From assembly GCA_905221605.1 (NCBI GenBank), contig CAJNDS010002316.1, positions 85,001 to 149,000 of the forward strand: a stretch of DNA of 64,000 nt, read 5' to 3'. This stretch comes from Symbiodinium natans. Lineage: Eukaryota; Sar; Dinophyceae; Suessiales; Symbiodiniaceae. The position numbers and the translations under genes were made by a program. Under the pieces are notes generated by a model. That model did no database searches and was not told the origin of the DNA. It was given only the letters and a program-made list of their open reading frames with translations. This document shows, in pieces, positions 1-13,300 of the stretch; positions within the stretch are counted from its first letter, which is position 1; the number at the start of each line of letters is the position of its first letter.

Positions 1-400
1 GCGCCGTGTGCTGGAGCCCACCAGCACCACAGATTTCTCGCGCCGGCCCCGGGGTTTTCTCAGCAGAATGGGAACGGCCACGGCCCCCTACCACTCACGA
101 AGGGTTTGGGGTTTAGGGTTACGCACCCCTGCCACTCACCACGAGTTTGGGGCCTGTCAAGGGTTTTGGGTCTTTTGGGGGAAATGGTTGTCGTTCGGGT
201 CTATACAGGGGTTAAGGGGTTGAGGGTTTAGGGGTTTGGGGTTTTGGGGTTTAGGGGTTTGGGGGAGCGTTTTGGGTTACGGGTTTAGAGTTCGTTGAAA
301 GGCTTTGGTTTCGGGGTTGGGGCGTGCTTCAGTCGGGGGTGCGTGGTTCGGGGAGACCCTATAAAGCCTGTATAATCCCTAAATCCGAAAAAATGTTCAG

Positions 401-451
401 GCCAAGCAGCCTACCGTGAAGGTGCTCCAGGCCGAAAGTGCAGAGATTCAC
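401..451 (+). CDS. Candidate exon, 17 codons
   Basis: The block follows TTCAG and ends before GTAGTTTAGG. It reads AKQPTVKVLQAESAEIH in phase 0. The donor runs directly into a TTTAGGG-type intron start. Confidence 0.45.
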
Positions 452-3400
452 GTAGTTTAGGGTTCAGGGTTCGGGTTAAGGGTTTAGGCTGTTTAGGCTT
501 TAGGGTTTAGGCATTAGGGTTTCAGTCCCTGACCCCCCGAAAGAAGAGGCGACCGCCCTGGATTCGGAGACCGATGCCGAGTCGAGGACGCTCCGAGAAC
601 TGAAAACCCAAAGCCTGGAAGTGGAAAAACTTTAGGAGCTCATGGGACTTGAAGAAAGATTCCAGCCATTTTTTTTGGGGGTTTAGGGTTTAGGGTTTAG
701 GGTTTAGGGTTTAGGGTTGATCCTGGAATAAGGATTCTCGAATTTTTTTTGGGTCATTGTGGTGTTTGCCATTTTGTACCCCCCTTGCTTTGGGACCTTC
801 TTCGGAATAGTTCGGACGATTTTTGGGGGGTTTAGGGTTTAGGGCTACAGGATTTAGGGTTTAGGGTAGGGTTTAGGGCTACAGGATTTAGGGTTTAGGG
901 TTTAGGGTTTAGGGTTTAGGGGGTTGAGAGTCCCGCAGGACGGGCGAGGATGCCAGCCACCAAGCTGCCTCCGGGAGCCAGAGGAGCCTCCGCGACAATC
1001 TCCGCATCTTGAGGTCGTTTAGGGTTTAGGGTTTAGGGTTTAGGGTTCAAGGTTTTGGGTTTTGGTTTAGGGTTCAGGGTTTAGGTTTAGGGTTTAGGGT
1101 TTTGGGTTGCATCTTGAGGGCGCTTAGGCCCATTATGGCCCATTTCGTTCCAGAAAGGCCAGCGAAAGTAAACCCTAAGCCCCAAGGCCCAAACCCCATT
1201 TCAACCCTAAACCAGCAAGCAGTAAGCCCTCAATTATAGTTTGGGGTCTGGGAGATCCAATGCCCTAAGCCCTAAACCCTAAACCCCAAACCCTGAACCC
1301 TAAACCCTAAAACCCCAGACCCTAAACCCCCCCCGGTAAACAACTCGGTCGGAAAGGAGCCCCAATGAGCCCGTGGCGCAGATCGTCGACCTGTCGCTGC
1401 AGAAGCTGCGACACGACAATGAGGCTGGTTTAGGGTTTAGGGCTTAGGGTTTAGGGTTTAGGGTTTAGGGTTTAGGGTTTAAGGTTTTTGGGTTTTGGGT
1501 TTTGGGTTACTGGGATGGGACAAGTTTTCCAAGCAATCATTGGGGTTGAGGTGATGTCCCTGTCGTAGAACCAGGCCCCAGGCAGCTTGTTCGCCGCGCT
1601 CGTTCTCAGCATTCTCCTTGCAGTCTGACCTGACCTGGAGTATGGCTTTAGGCTTAGGTTTTGGGGTTTTGGGTATTGGGGGTTCAGGGCTTAGGTATCC
1701 CAAATGATGAGCACATGCCATCAGTTGAGAGCTTGAGGAGTTTTGCTTTGAGTTCTTTTCTTTCTCTCGCTCTCTCTTGTCTACGTGCATGTGTGTGTGT
1801 GTGTGTGTTGGGGGTTAGACGTCCGTGGAAGAGTCTAAGAGCGGAAGCGCTTAAGGGCTTCGCTTTGTTGTCTGGGTTTCGGAGGTGGATGGCATTGACA
1901 TCAACATAGCTCCTTGGCTGGGACCGATGTTCACCAAAAAGAATCGTGTGCAGCTGAAGCCCCGCATCTCCCCCCCACGGAGCATGTTGCGGCTTTGTGT
2001 GGTTCCATCACCAAGGAGAAAGTCCACACCAACATGGTGCTTCCCAGTACCTACTCGGTGTCCCTGGTGACGATGCCCGGCTCAAGCTGCTCCAGAAGAG
2101 GGAGGGTTGAGACGATCCCAGTCATCGTGATGCTTGCAATGGTGAGAGAACTGAAGACCTGCATGCTTGTTCCCCCCTAAACCCTAAACCCTAAACCCTA
2201 AACCCTAAACCCTAAACCCTAAACCCTAGGACCACCGGAGCTCCGAGCAGCTACAGCCGCGGGGAGTGCATGTGCCGCTTGGGTTGGGATATCTGGCGGT
2301 TGAGGACTGAGAGTTTAGGATTTAGGGCTTTTAGGGTTTAGGGTTTAGGGTTTAGGGTTTAGGGTTTAGGGTTTAGGGTTTCGGGTCTTAGGATTTAGGG
2401 CTTTTCGGGTTGAGGATTTAGGGCTTTTCGGGTTGAGGATTTTGGGGCTTTTCGGGTTTAGGATTTAGGGCTTTTCGGGTTTAGGATTTAGGGCTTTTCG
2501 GGTTTAGGATTTAGGGCTCAGGGTTTAGGATTTAGGGCTTTTTGGGTTTAGGATTTAGGGCTTTTCGGGTTTAGGATTTGGGGCTTTTCGGGTTTTTGGA
2601 GTCAGGGCTTTTCGGGTTTAGGATTTAGGGCTTTTTGGGTTTAGGATTTAGGGCTTTTCGGGTTGAGGATTTAGGGCTTAGGGTTTAGGATTTAGGGCTT
2701 TTCGGGTTTTTGGAGTCAGGGCTTTTCGGGTTTGCAGGGTTTCCAGGGTTTCCAGGGTTTCCAGGTTTCCAGGGTTTAGGGATGAAGTGGTGAAGTGTGG
2801 CCTTGAGAAGAAGCCTTGTTCGCCAAGGCCAGCAGGGCTTCTTCCTGCATTGGACCACCAAGGCCGAAGGGTTTGCCTTCTTGAAAGGTCCTCGAAGGGA
2901 AGATAGGGGCCGGGGCCTTTTTTAGGAGTATGTTAAGGGAACCTCTTCTTGGGACGAGTCTTCATCCCTTGAGAAGGGTCTTTCCTTTGCCCGCAAGGTC
3001 CACCCTTAGCCCGGAGAGAAGAGTTTGTTTTTCAGGACGGAGGCATTATATGGGTTTAAGGAAGGGGCCTAAGCATTTCGGGAACCTCAATTTGTAAGCC
3101 CTAAACCCCAAGCCCCAAACCCCAAACCCTAAACCCTAAACCCTAAATCCCAATTTCCGCCCCAAAAAACTCCCTAGTGCAGGAGTGCGTGCCACAGAAG
3201 CCCTGGGGCTTCGAGTGTGGCTTCTACCCACGGCAGCAGCAGAATCGCGTCTGCCAGGACCCGAAGCCCTGGCTTGGGGGCTTAGAGCTTGGGGGCTCAG
3301 GGCGTTAAGGGCTGAGGGGCTTAGGGCGTGGGGTTTAGGGCACCCCCCCCCCCCAAGCCAGCCCCAAAACGGCCCTGAAGTCCTAGAAGCACTGCGGCTG

Positions 3401-4364
3401 AAAACTCTCGGGAACCATGTTTCACGCAGAAGTGGTTCATCATCAAAATCACCATCTTGGTACTCACAGTTATCACCACCCAATCCCTTTCGTAACGGCA
3501 ATTCGTACACCGAAAACCCCAAATCCCAAACCCCCTTTACCCCTACACTCTAAAGCGAGGATGGCCTCACCTGCAAGACGCTTGGGCCTCGGACTTTTTT
3601 GCCCAGGTGTTAAAGGCTTTACAAGGGGTTTAGGGTTTAGGATGTAGGGTCTAGGGTAATGAGCGGTCACTGAGGGGTAGCTCGCCTTAGAATCTGTTGC
3701 ATCTAAGTCAAGCCTGGGAGGCTGAATGCGACAGACACCTACGAGTCCTCGGGCAAGTACAAAGGCCGGAGCGTCTAAATTTAAATGTAAACTGCGCATT
3801 TAAATTTAAGTTTCATTTTCTCCCGTAAATTCCCGCCTCAAAACCCTAAACCCTAATCCCTAAACCCTACACCCTAAACCCTAAACCCGAAACCTTGAAC
3901 CCACAAGAAAGCTCAGTAGTCCAAATTGTGCTCTCATGGGGGCATGCTGTGTCGCATGGACCTATGGTTCAAGACCCAAGAGTCCCGCCTAGCCCTCAGC
4001 TACTTGTTCTGAATAGAAAAGGATGCTCAGAAGACCCCGTTTCAGTTTTGGCCCTCAACCCAGAACCCTTTGCTTCGGTTTAGGGTTTAGGGTTTAGGGT
4101 TTAGGGTTTAGGGTTTAGGGTTTAGGGTTGAGCCTCCAAAAGCCTTCTGTTTCTGTAGGCTGGGCCTCCACGGCCCCGGCCACCTGCGAGTACTGCACCG
4201 CCGAGGACGACTGCAAGACCGGTAGTGCCAGGCGGGACAAGTGCTGCGAAGGGTGCGGAGCCCTCTTTAAGACACCTGTATGCTTACGATATATAAAGAA
4301 AGAAAGAAAGAAATATCTATATAGATGATCTCTCTCTCTCTCTCTCTCTCATCTCTCATACATA

Positions 4365-4395
<31 letters not shown>

Positions 4396-7300
4396 ATATA
4401 TATATATATATATAAATATCTTTCTCTCTCTCACTTTTCCTCTGTCTCTGTCATACAAGCAAGAAAAAGTACAGTACCATCAGGAATACATTGAATAATC
4501 ATGTTGATACTAGAACTTGTGTTAACAAGGTAGTTGTCGTAGTAAAACACATATCATGAGTAATACTAGTAATCATAGGCAGGTGATCTTGGGGATGGAG
4601 GGTTCGGGCTTTAAAGGCGTCATCAAGGGTTGTAGTGTTTAATAGGGCTTAATGGGGTCTATACAGGGCTTGAAGACTTTGAAGGAGTTTCGGGGAGGTG
4701 GAGGGGAGGTGGAGGGTTTTTCGATTTAATTGTTTTAGGTTGTGTGGGCTTTCGTCTTGATGAGTACGGGTGGGGGGGTTGGGGGGACGGAAGCAGATCA
4801 GGCACGTGAAGGACTGCGTCCGCGTCGGGGACCTGAAGCGCATGGAGGAGGGACTTGTGGGGGAGGAAGTTTGGTGAACTCCCACGCAGCTTAGTAGGTT
4901 GGAAGGTTGATAAAGTAGGAGCGCATGAACAAGTAGCAGGTAACCTTCAAGGCCGAAGCCCTAAACGTGACTTACTAAACCCTACACGATCCAGGGTTCG
5001 GGGTTTTGGGACTTGGCCCCTTGGAAGCTTCTCGGAGGAAGAGGCCGCTGAGGAGGAGAAGGAGCTGGAGCCTTGGGAGGACGACGACGTCTTTGAGGCA
5101 CCCCTGTTTTAGGGTTTAGGGTTAGGAGGAAACTTCAGAGCTTTGGCTTCCCTTTAGTTTGTTCACAAGCAAAAATGCGTCCCTTTTGGACGCCCGCAAA
5201 AATCTGAAGCCGATGGCCGAAAACGGAGCCTGAGCAAAGTCCACCATGAGTTGGATCTCTAGGGGCCCCTTTCCCCATTCTTCTCCTGCTCGCCCGTTTA
5301 TAGGGTTCAGGGTTGAGAGCCCTAAACCCTAGGGTTTAGGGTTTCCGCTTTTGAGAAGGCCTGGGGCCACAAGGGCGCCGAGTCCGCTGAGGCTATGGCT
5401 GTGCACCGCGTGGGTTTGCTTTGCAGGGGGCCACGGTTCAGGGTTTTGGGTTCAGGGTTTAGGGTTTAGGGTTTAGGGTAGAACTGCAACCCCCGAACAG
5501 AGACCCCTTGAAAATCGAAGGGCAACATCTCGGCGCCTTCCGGTGAACCCCCGGAGAGAAGAGAGAAGAGAGTTTTAGGTTGGTAAGGGCTTTCATTTTG
5601 GGTCTCACTCTCCTGAACCCATCGAACTTCTCAGCTTCTGAATCTTGGGGCCCCAGCCAAGCGACAACTCGGTTCGATGGGACCACAAGGGATGCCTCAC
5701 ATCCTCAAAAGACCCTGAATCCCTCAAAGCCCAAACCCTAAGCCCCCTAAGCCCCCCCCTAAACCCGAAGCCCAAACCCCAAACCCCGATAAACCCTAAC
5801 CCTTAAATCCTCAACACCTACGCCCCAAACCCCTAAACCCCAAACCCTCACCACCTAGCCCTAAACCCTAAGCCTTAACTTAAACCCTAAACCCGAAACC
5901 CTAAACCCTGAACCCTAAACCCTAAACCCTGAACCCTAAAACCCTAAACCCCGAAACCCCTAAAACCCCCCAAAACCCTCAAAACACCTTCTGCCTCCAG
6001 GACGGCGACCTGAAGCCCTTCGGGCGCCAGGAGCCGAAGATGTGCGTCACCGTCAAGGCCTGGGACTTGAGGCTTTGGGGTTGAATTCGGGGTGTCATTA
6101 GGGCTCAAGATGTAATCTGTGAGGGCTTCATGCGTGTGTTGTTGGGGTTTCCGGGGGACGTTTTGGAGGTTGAGCGCCCTCATCAGGACCCAAGAAGGGC
6201 TAAATCGGCTCGACTTGGGGCCCTGTGCATCTAGGGGTTAATTACTCGTTTCAACCGTCTCAACCACTGCCCCAGGCCGCTGCCAGAGTTAGCCCTTTCA
6301 GCTCGCTGCAAAAAGCCTGCCAGCATTCAGATGAACCTCTCTAAACCCTAGAAGCCAGGGCGTAGTGCAGCAGGTCACGATTCCTAAACCCAAGAAGCCC
6401 TCTAAGCCCTATTACAAATAATAACTGCAAAGTGAACACTCTACACCCTAAACCCTAAACCCTAAACCCTAAGCCCAAACCCTAAACCCTAAACCCTAGA
6501 CCCTGAACCAGCAGGTCACGATTCCGGCCCTCACTGTCCGTGACAAGAGCATCCGGATCATCGAGGCGAAGGTCAACACCACCTTGGAGGCCCTGAGAGC
6601 TCTGCGAAGACTCAACAGGGTTTAGGGTTTAGGGTTTAGGGATCCCAGGTCTCCCCCCCAAACAAACCCTCAAAATAAATGAAACCTCAACAGAACCCCT
6701 CCCCTCCCAAGCAAGACCCCCAACATCGGAAACCCCAGTCAAGACGGGCGCAACGAGCCCTAAACCCTAACCCTAAACCCTAAACCCTAAACCCTAAACC
6801 CTAAACCCTAAACCCTAAACCCTAAACCCTAAACCCTAAACCCTAAACCCTAAACCCTAAACCCTAAACCCTAAACCCTAAACCCTAAACCCTAAACCCT
6901 AAACACAGACTCCTTCAAGACCACCTCCCTACCGACGCCAGGTCGTGGCCAACGCAACTCAGAAGGCGCGCCTTTCCCCAAACCCTAAACCGGCTGAACC
7001 CTAAAACCCTAAACCCTAAACCGGCTGAACCCTAAACCCTACCTGAGAGATCCTCATATCGGGGCTGGTAGAACTTCTATTTGCCATTATCTTGCTTTTT
7101 TGTTTTTGCATGGGGGGCGGGGGGCGAGGGGAGGGGGAGTACTGGGGTTTAGGGGTTAGCAGGGGCCCCTATTCGTTTGGGAAAATCCTGTCGGTTGGGG
7201 AGAGAGCTTGGTGGGGTGCTTGGGAGTGCAGAAGTTTTGGGCGGAGGCCGACGCCAACGCCACGGCCACGGCCAAGACGGTGCGCCAAGCTGTCGTGGAG

Positions 7301-10300
7301 GCCAAAGCCCCAAGCCCTGGCATGTTCCCCCTTATACTCGCAGTCCTTCTAATAGGAATTGGAATAACTCCCTATTACATAATCCCTATGAAGGACTGTG
7401 GGTATAAGGGGAACATCTCAATCTCAACCCTCAACCATCCTAAACCTTAAGCCCGGTATGGCCAGGAAACCTAAAGCCGCGCACCACACCCGTCCTGGAG
7501 GTAGCCATGCGATTGAACAACCACAAATCCAAGAAAACACTCCTCAGATGAAAAAACAGCGCGAATTCATCCAGATTCAAGACCCCCTTTGAGAACCCTA
7601 AACCCGAGAAAACCTAGGGTTTAGGGTTTAGGGTTTATGGTTTAGGGATGTTTAGGGCTTAGGTTCGAGGCTTCAGGGTTTAACCCTTGACCCAAAAAAG
7701 CCCCCGAAGCCTTTTTCATCGGATCTTCCGTTCAGGCCCAGGCTGAGGCCAACGCCAGCTACAACGCGACCGCTGCTGCGGAAGCCACGTACACGGTACC
7801 CCCGGCACGGCTTCAGCCCCACCAGTCACGGTTTAGGGTTTGGGGTTTGGGGTTTAGGCAGTTTAGGGTCTAGGGTTTAGGGTTTAGGGATTCCGAGATC
7901 GGTAAGCCATAGAAAGGGCCGAAGCCCTTAAACCCTAAATCCCTACCTTCTCAAACCCTAAACCGCCTGCGCCGACAGGGGGTAGGTCGGGATGGCACGG
8001 AGCGTAAACCCTAAACCCTACAAGCCCTTAAGAACCCCAAACCCTATTCCCTTAAAAGCCCTAATCGCTCAGAAGCCCTACACCAAACCCTCAGTTCGGG
8101 GGTCACCCTCCAGGCGTTCGCGGAAGCGATGGACACGGCAACTGCCGTCTACAAGGCCCAGAACTGGGGGTGAGGGCCGACTCTGACGCCCAAAATGTAG
8201 TAGAGGTACGCGATTTCCCAGATCCCTTCAAAGATCCAGAAAGTAAGTCTCGCCACGTGGTCTTCACAAACTACCCAACAGTAGCCGTCCCCCCCTGAAA
8301 ATCACAGCCACTTTCAAAGGGAACCCACAATCAGTAGGTTCCGATGGCAGGGAAAAAGTTGGGTCCTACTTTGCGGGTTGGATCGGCATCCAGAGCCTCT
8401 TCCTCGGGGAGGGGCGCCGTATCAAGACTTAGAGAAATCCTTCTGAAAAGTAAACCCTAAACCCTAAACCCTAAACCCTAAACCCTAAACCCTAAACCCT
8501 AAACCCTAAACCCTAAACCCTAAACCCTAAACCCTAAACTTTAAACCCTAAACCCTAAACCCTAAACCCTAAACCCTAAACCCTAAACCCTAAACCCTAA
8601 ACCCTAAACCCTAAACCCTTAGCCCCCAAACCCTAAACCCCAAACCCCCAAACCCTAAGCCCCAAACCCCAAACCCTAAACCCTATACCACCATACATCA
8701 GATTATGGTTCCAGGGGATTCTTCGGCCGCCCTCAGGCCGTGGCCACTGCCGAAGCCAAGCGCAAGGAAAAGGGCGGTGCCAGCAAGGCCAAGATTGAAA
8801 CCGTTCCTCGGAGACTGCAGCTAGGATTTGGGGTTTAGGGTTTAGGGTTTGGGGTTTAGGGTTTACGGTTTGGGGTTTAGGGTTTGGGGTTTAGGGTTGA
8901 GGGTTCAGGGTTTAGGGTTTGGGGTTTACGGTTTAGGGATCTCGTGGGGAATTCTAAGGGAGGTTGCATGGTGCTTTAATATGGCCCCTTGCCTTCTTTA
9001 AAGGGGGCCCAGATTACGGGACCATGCAAGTTACTCCTGAAAGAGGGACAGTTCCAATGACGCAGAACCGGAAGGTGGTTTCTTTCGTGTGTTGGCCTTT
9101 TTGCGGGCTTCGGTCCGCAAAGCCGAGTTTCCTGGCGGTTGTTTTTGGGTCTGTGTCCACAACCGAATTGAGTTTCCTGATATTTGCTGTCACAGCGCCA
9201 CATTCCCATGCAATTGAGTTTCCTGACATTTTGCTTTGGGTTTGTGTCCACACAACCGAACATGCAGACTTGCTGTTTGGGGCTGTGCCTGCACAACCGA
9301 GTGTTTTTACGCGGGGTCGCAAATCGAGTTTCCTGACGTTTGTTTCGGGGTATGTTCACGCAGTTCAGTTTCCTGACATGTTGTTGGGATCCTTAAAATG
9401 ATCCTTCATGTCTCCCACATTTTGTACCCTATCAAACGATTCATGGTCCTTGCCCAAAAAGGGGTACCCCCAAATAGTACAATCCTAGTTCTCGGACCCG
9501 GCTAGGAACCCTAATTGTGCGAGAGCCCCCCCCCCCCCCCCCACTTTTTTCCCTGGAGAATATGCCCGTTAAACCCTAAACCCTCAACCCTCAACCCTCA
9601 ACCCTAAACCCCAAACCCCAAACCCTAAACCCTAAACCCCAAACCCTCAACCCTCAACCCTCAACCCTAAACCCTAAACCCCAAACCCTACACCCTAAAC
9701 CCCAAACCCTAAACCCCAAACCCCAAACCCTAAACCCTAAACCCTTTCTGAGGAAGCGACGGCAGCTGCCCGAAGCAACGGCACAGCCAGCTCCAAGGAG
9801 ATTGCCAATGCGACGAGGTGCTCGGCTTCCGTTGAGGTTTAGGGGTTCAGGGCTTTAGGGTTTAGGGTTTAGGGTTTAGGGTTTAGGGTGAGGGTTTGGG
9901 GTTTAGGGTTGAGGGGTTAACCCCAAACCCTAAACCCTAACTCGAGAGTCCTAATGACGCCCTGCACCGCCTTGCAACGAAGCCGAGCTCCATCCCTCCG
10001 ACAGGACGGTCACCTCGCAAGGAGAAGCAGGCGGCTTTAGGGTTTAGGGTTCAGGTTTCAGGGTTTAGATGAAGAGGCTTCAGTAAGACACCCTTCTGTG
10101 GTGCAGAAAATCAGCCAAATGTTTCGGGTACGGTTTGTGAGTGTGTACACTGTCATAGCATGTGAGTGTGCTTCTTGTTCAGAGGTGGCTTGCGCATGAT
10201 GCCCTAAACCCTAAACCCTAAACCCTAAACCCTAAACCCTAAACCCTAAACCCTAAACCCTAAACCCTAAACCCTAAACCCCTAAACCCTAAACCCTAAA

Positions 10301-13300
10301 CCCTAAACTGGCGGACAGGCGCGACTGTCAAGCTGCGGCAGACTGGGCACGGCAGCCTGGCCGGCACCTAGGGACCCTTCATTGTATTCCCTTTGTAGCC
10401 CATATATAGCTTGTAGAGTCCCTTAGGGATTATAAGGGTTTAGGGTTTAGGGTTTAGGGTTCCCTTCATCTTATTCCCTTTTTAGCCCCTATATATAGCT
10501 TATATAGTCCCTACATACCTAAATAACTAGCCCCGATATGGTCTAGAGAGCCCCAAAGCCAGATCTCAAGGCTCAGAGCCCAAGACTCCAAGACGAATTA
10601 TTTTGGAGTCCCATGGGTGTAACCCCAATGATAAGTCTACTCATAACCTACTTAGAGGACGTAGGGTTATAAGTACGTCACAGTCGAAGTGCCCTTGAAA
10701 GCCCGAGGCAAGGCCGAGGCGAGTGCTGAAGAAAGCGCCAGCGTGCACATCGAGGATTCCGCCACCGTGACGAAGACCCTTGGCAGGGGCTCTGCAGATA
10801 CTTACACCTCTACTCAGATGCGGGGAAGGATAGGTTTTTCCTGCCAGAAATGGGGGGGGGTTCCCTGAACCCGAAAAACCCAACAAAAACCCTAACACCT
10901 CGAGGCCTTCACAGATCGGAACACGCTGCTTCAACACCAAGCCTTCACTTTGGGGCTTCAGGCCTTACGTACTTTTGCCGGATTCGAGTTCAGGACTTAC
11001 AGGACTTACAGGGGCCTTGCTTGCGATTGCTGTTCTTCCTGTTGCTTGTTGTACTACGAACCAACAACCCTAAACCCTAAACCCTAAACCCTAAACCCTA
11101 AACCCTAAACGCTAACCCTAAACCCTAAACCCTAAACGCTAAACCCCCAAACCTTGCCGTCGCAAGGAACCGCATGGTCGAGGTGGAGGGCGTCGGCACC
11201 AGGACGAAAGAGTTCAAGGCGCCGCGGCTTGAAAAAGCAGGCCAACAGGTTGCGAGGCTCCCACACATCCCTCGCAGCTCTTCCAAAACCCTCAGGAAGC
11301 CCTATACAAACCTCAAAAAAGCCCTACAATTCCTTGCCCAAAGCCCTACAAAAAAACCCCTCGAACCCTAAAACAGCCCTACAAATCCCTGCCCAAAAAA
11401 AGATCCCTACAAAAAAAGGCCCTCTGCGCATCCCTCTGAGCGAGCCCTGCGGAGCCCTGCGCTGTGCGGAGGCCACGGCCACGGCCAAGGCCATCGTCGA
11501 GGCCAAAGCTTGCATCTCCGCCCGCCAGGCCCCGGGGAGTCTCGGGGGGGCTCTTCTTTCTTTTTTTGGGGGGGGGTTGGGTTTAGGGTTTAGGGTTTAG
11601 GGTTTAGGGTTTAGGGTTTAGGGTTTAGGGTGCGGAGCTGCAATTGGTATTGTAGAAAGGAGTTCGTGTTGGGGTTGGATGGGTCAATGAACCCGGAAAT
11701 CATATTTGGCTCAAGATGGCCCAGAGCCGTCCGCTTTTCGTTGAAAAGGTTGTGTCCGTTTGTTGGGTGTTGGGTCTTGTGGGAGGTAGTAGTCCCGACC
11801 CTTCTCCCCTGGCCTTTCCCTCAAGGGTGGGGTTCTTCTCTTACTGGTTCGATCCGGGAAATCCATATAGGCAACTGTTAAGGGTTGATTTCTTTCCCTT
11901 TTCCCCTTCGGTTGCCCCCGTAGGTTATGAGCCCAAATTAGGTTCCCTGCGGTTGAGTGTTGTCTTAAGATCTTTGGGATCAAGAAGCAATGCCTTCTCC
12001 GAAGCGATGGCTCCAACCTGCCTCGGATGGTGGACAGAATGGTGGAGCTGGAAATGGTGCAGCTGAGTCTCTGGGTGAAAGATCGGTGCTGGAAGAGGTG
12101 ATTCCCGGCGCTGAAGAACATCTGGAAGAAGTCTTGGTTGCAGAAAGCCCCAATGTGGGTATGAGTCCCAATGTGGATATGGTTAGCAATGCTGAAGCTG
12201 AAGGACGCGCTGTCTCTGTATCGCCAAAGCCTGGTGAAAAAAGGAACTGGGACGCGACTGGTGGTATAGATCGTGAAATGGAGGTGACTGTTTTACGAGT
12301 GTTGCAAAAACACGGGTACCAGCCGTCGACTTCGACTTCGGGTCGAATGGTAGACCAAGGGTCTCAGACCGATCTGATTGGAGAAGTGCCGCAAGCAACC
12401 AGGAGGCCTCTGAACAAGATCAAAAGGGGTCCGTCTTCGAGTTCCCAAGGTGGTGGAAGCGGTCAAGAACAGAAGGGTGCGGACAGCTTTGAAGCTGCAC
12501 CTGCTGCTGAATACGCCATGGGGGAGGAGGAGATCCTACAGATGGAGGCTGAACGGTTGCGACAGCTGTCAGAAGAAGAGGACGAGATGCGTCAGGTCCC
12601 GGAAAGGGATGGTTTTCGGAAAGATGAGCATCTGATCCAAGCGTGTGATGGCACAATGTGGGAATGGCACCTCCATGAAGATGGGAGACAATATTATTAC
12701 TGCCTGGATACGCAGGAAAGCAAGTGGACATTGCCGGGTGTAGGTGAAAAGATGAAGAGTGACGAGGTGGTCGGGTCTCCTTCGGGCAATGAGCTGGAAA
12801 TGGAGGCGGCGCTGGGTTCTTCATCCTCTACTCCGAAGACTGAGTCTACGAGGGCATTCCAGGGTAGTGTAAATAGTTTAGGTGAAAAAGATTTTTCCTC
12901 TACTATCAGGGATAGCGGTCCTAGGGCTGGTGGTGACGCCCCGACCTCGGGTTCTCCTGATGAGGAGGGGACCGAGCCGACATCGCTGGAGCTCAACATC
13001 TGGATCGGGAAGGAATGGGAGCGCTTTCTGAGGGTGTGGCAGCGGTGGAATCGGTAGGTCCAGAAGAAAAAATTCCCAATGTGGAGATCGGAACTGTGTC
13101 GGCTGCAGAAGAGCGAGTGGTGGATGTGGTACCTGTCGTTCAGGAAGGTGGTCCTGGAGATTCGGAAGACGGAGGGAAAAAGTTGTGTGTTACGACTGAG
13201 GAGGTCTCTTCGTTTGGTGCCAAGATTCCTGCCATTCAAGGGGAAAAAGAAGCTTCTGGAATAGCTGGAGACACGGAAGATCTGAAAGATGAGGCCTGGA

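Noticed and set aside
6758-6904. A real chromosome end
   Set aside because: Telomere-type tracts occur throughout the window in both orientations and are followed by unique coding sequence, so they are interstitial.
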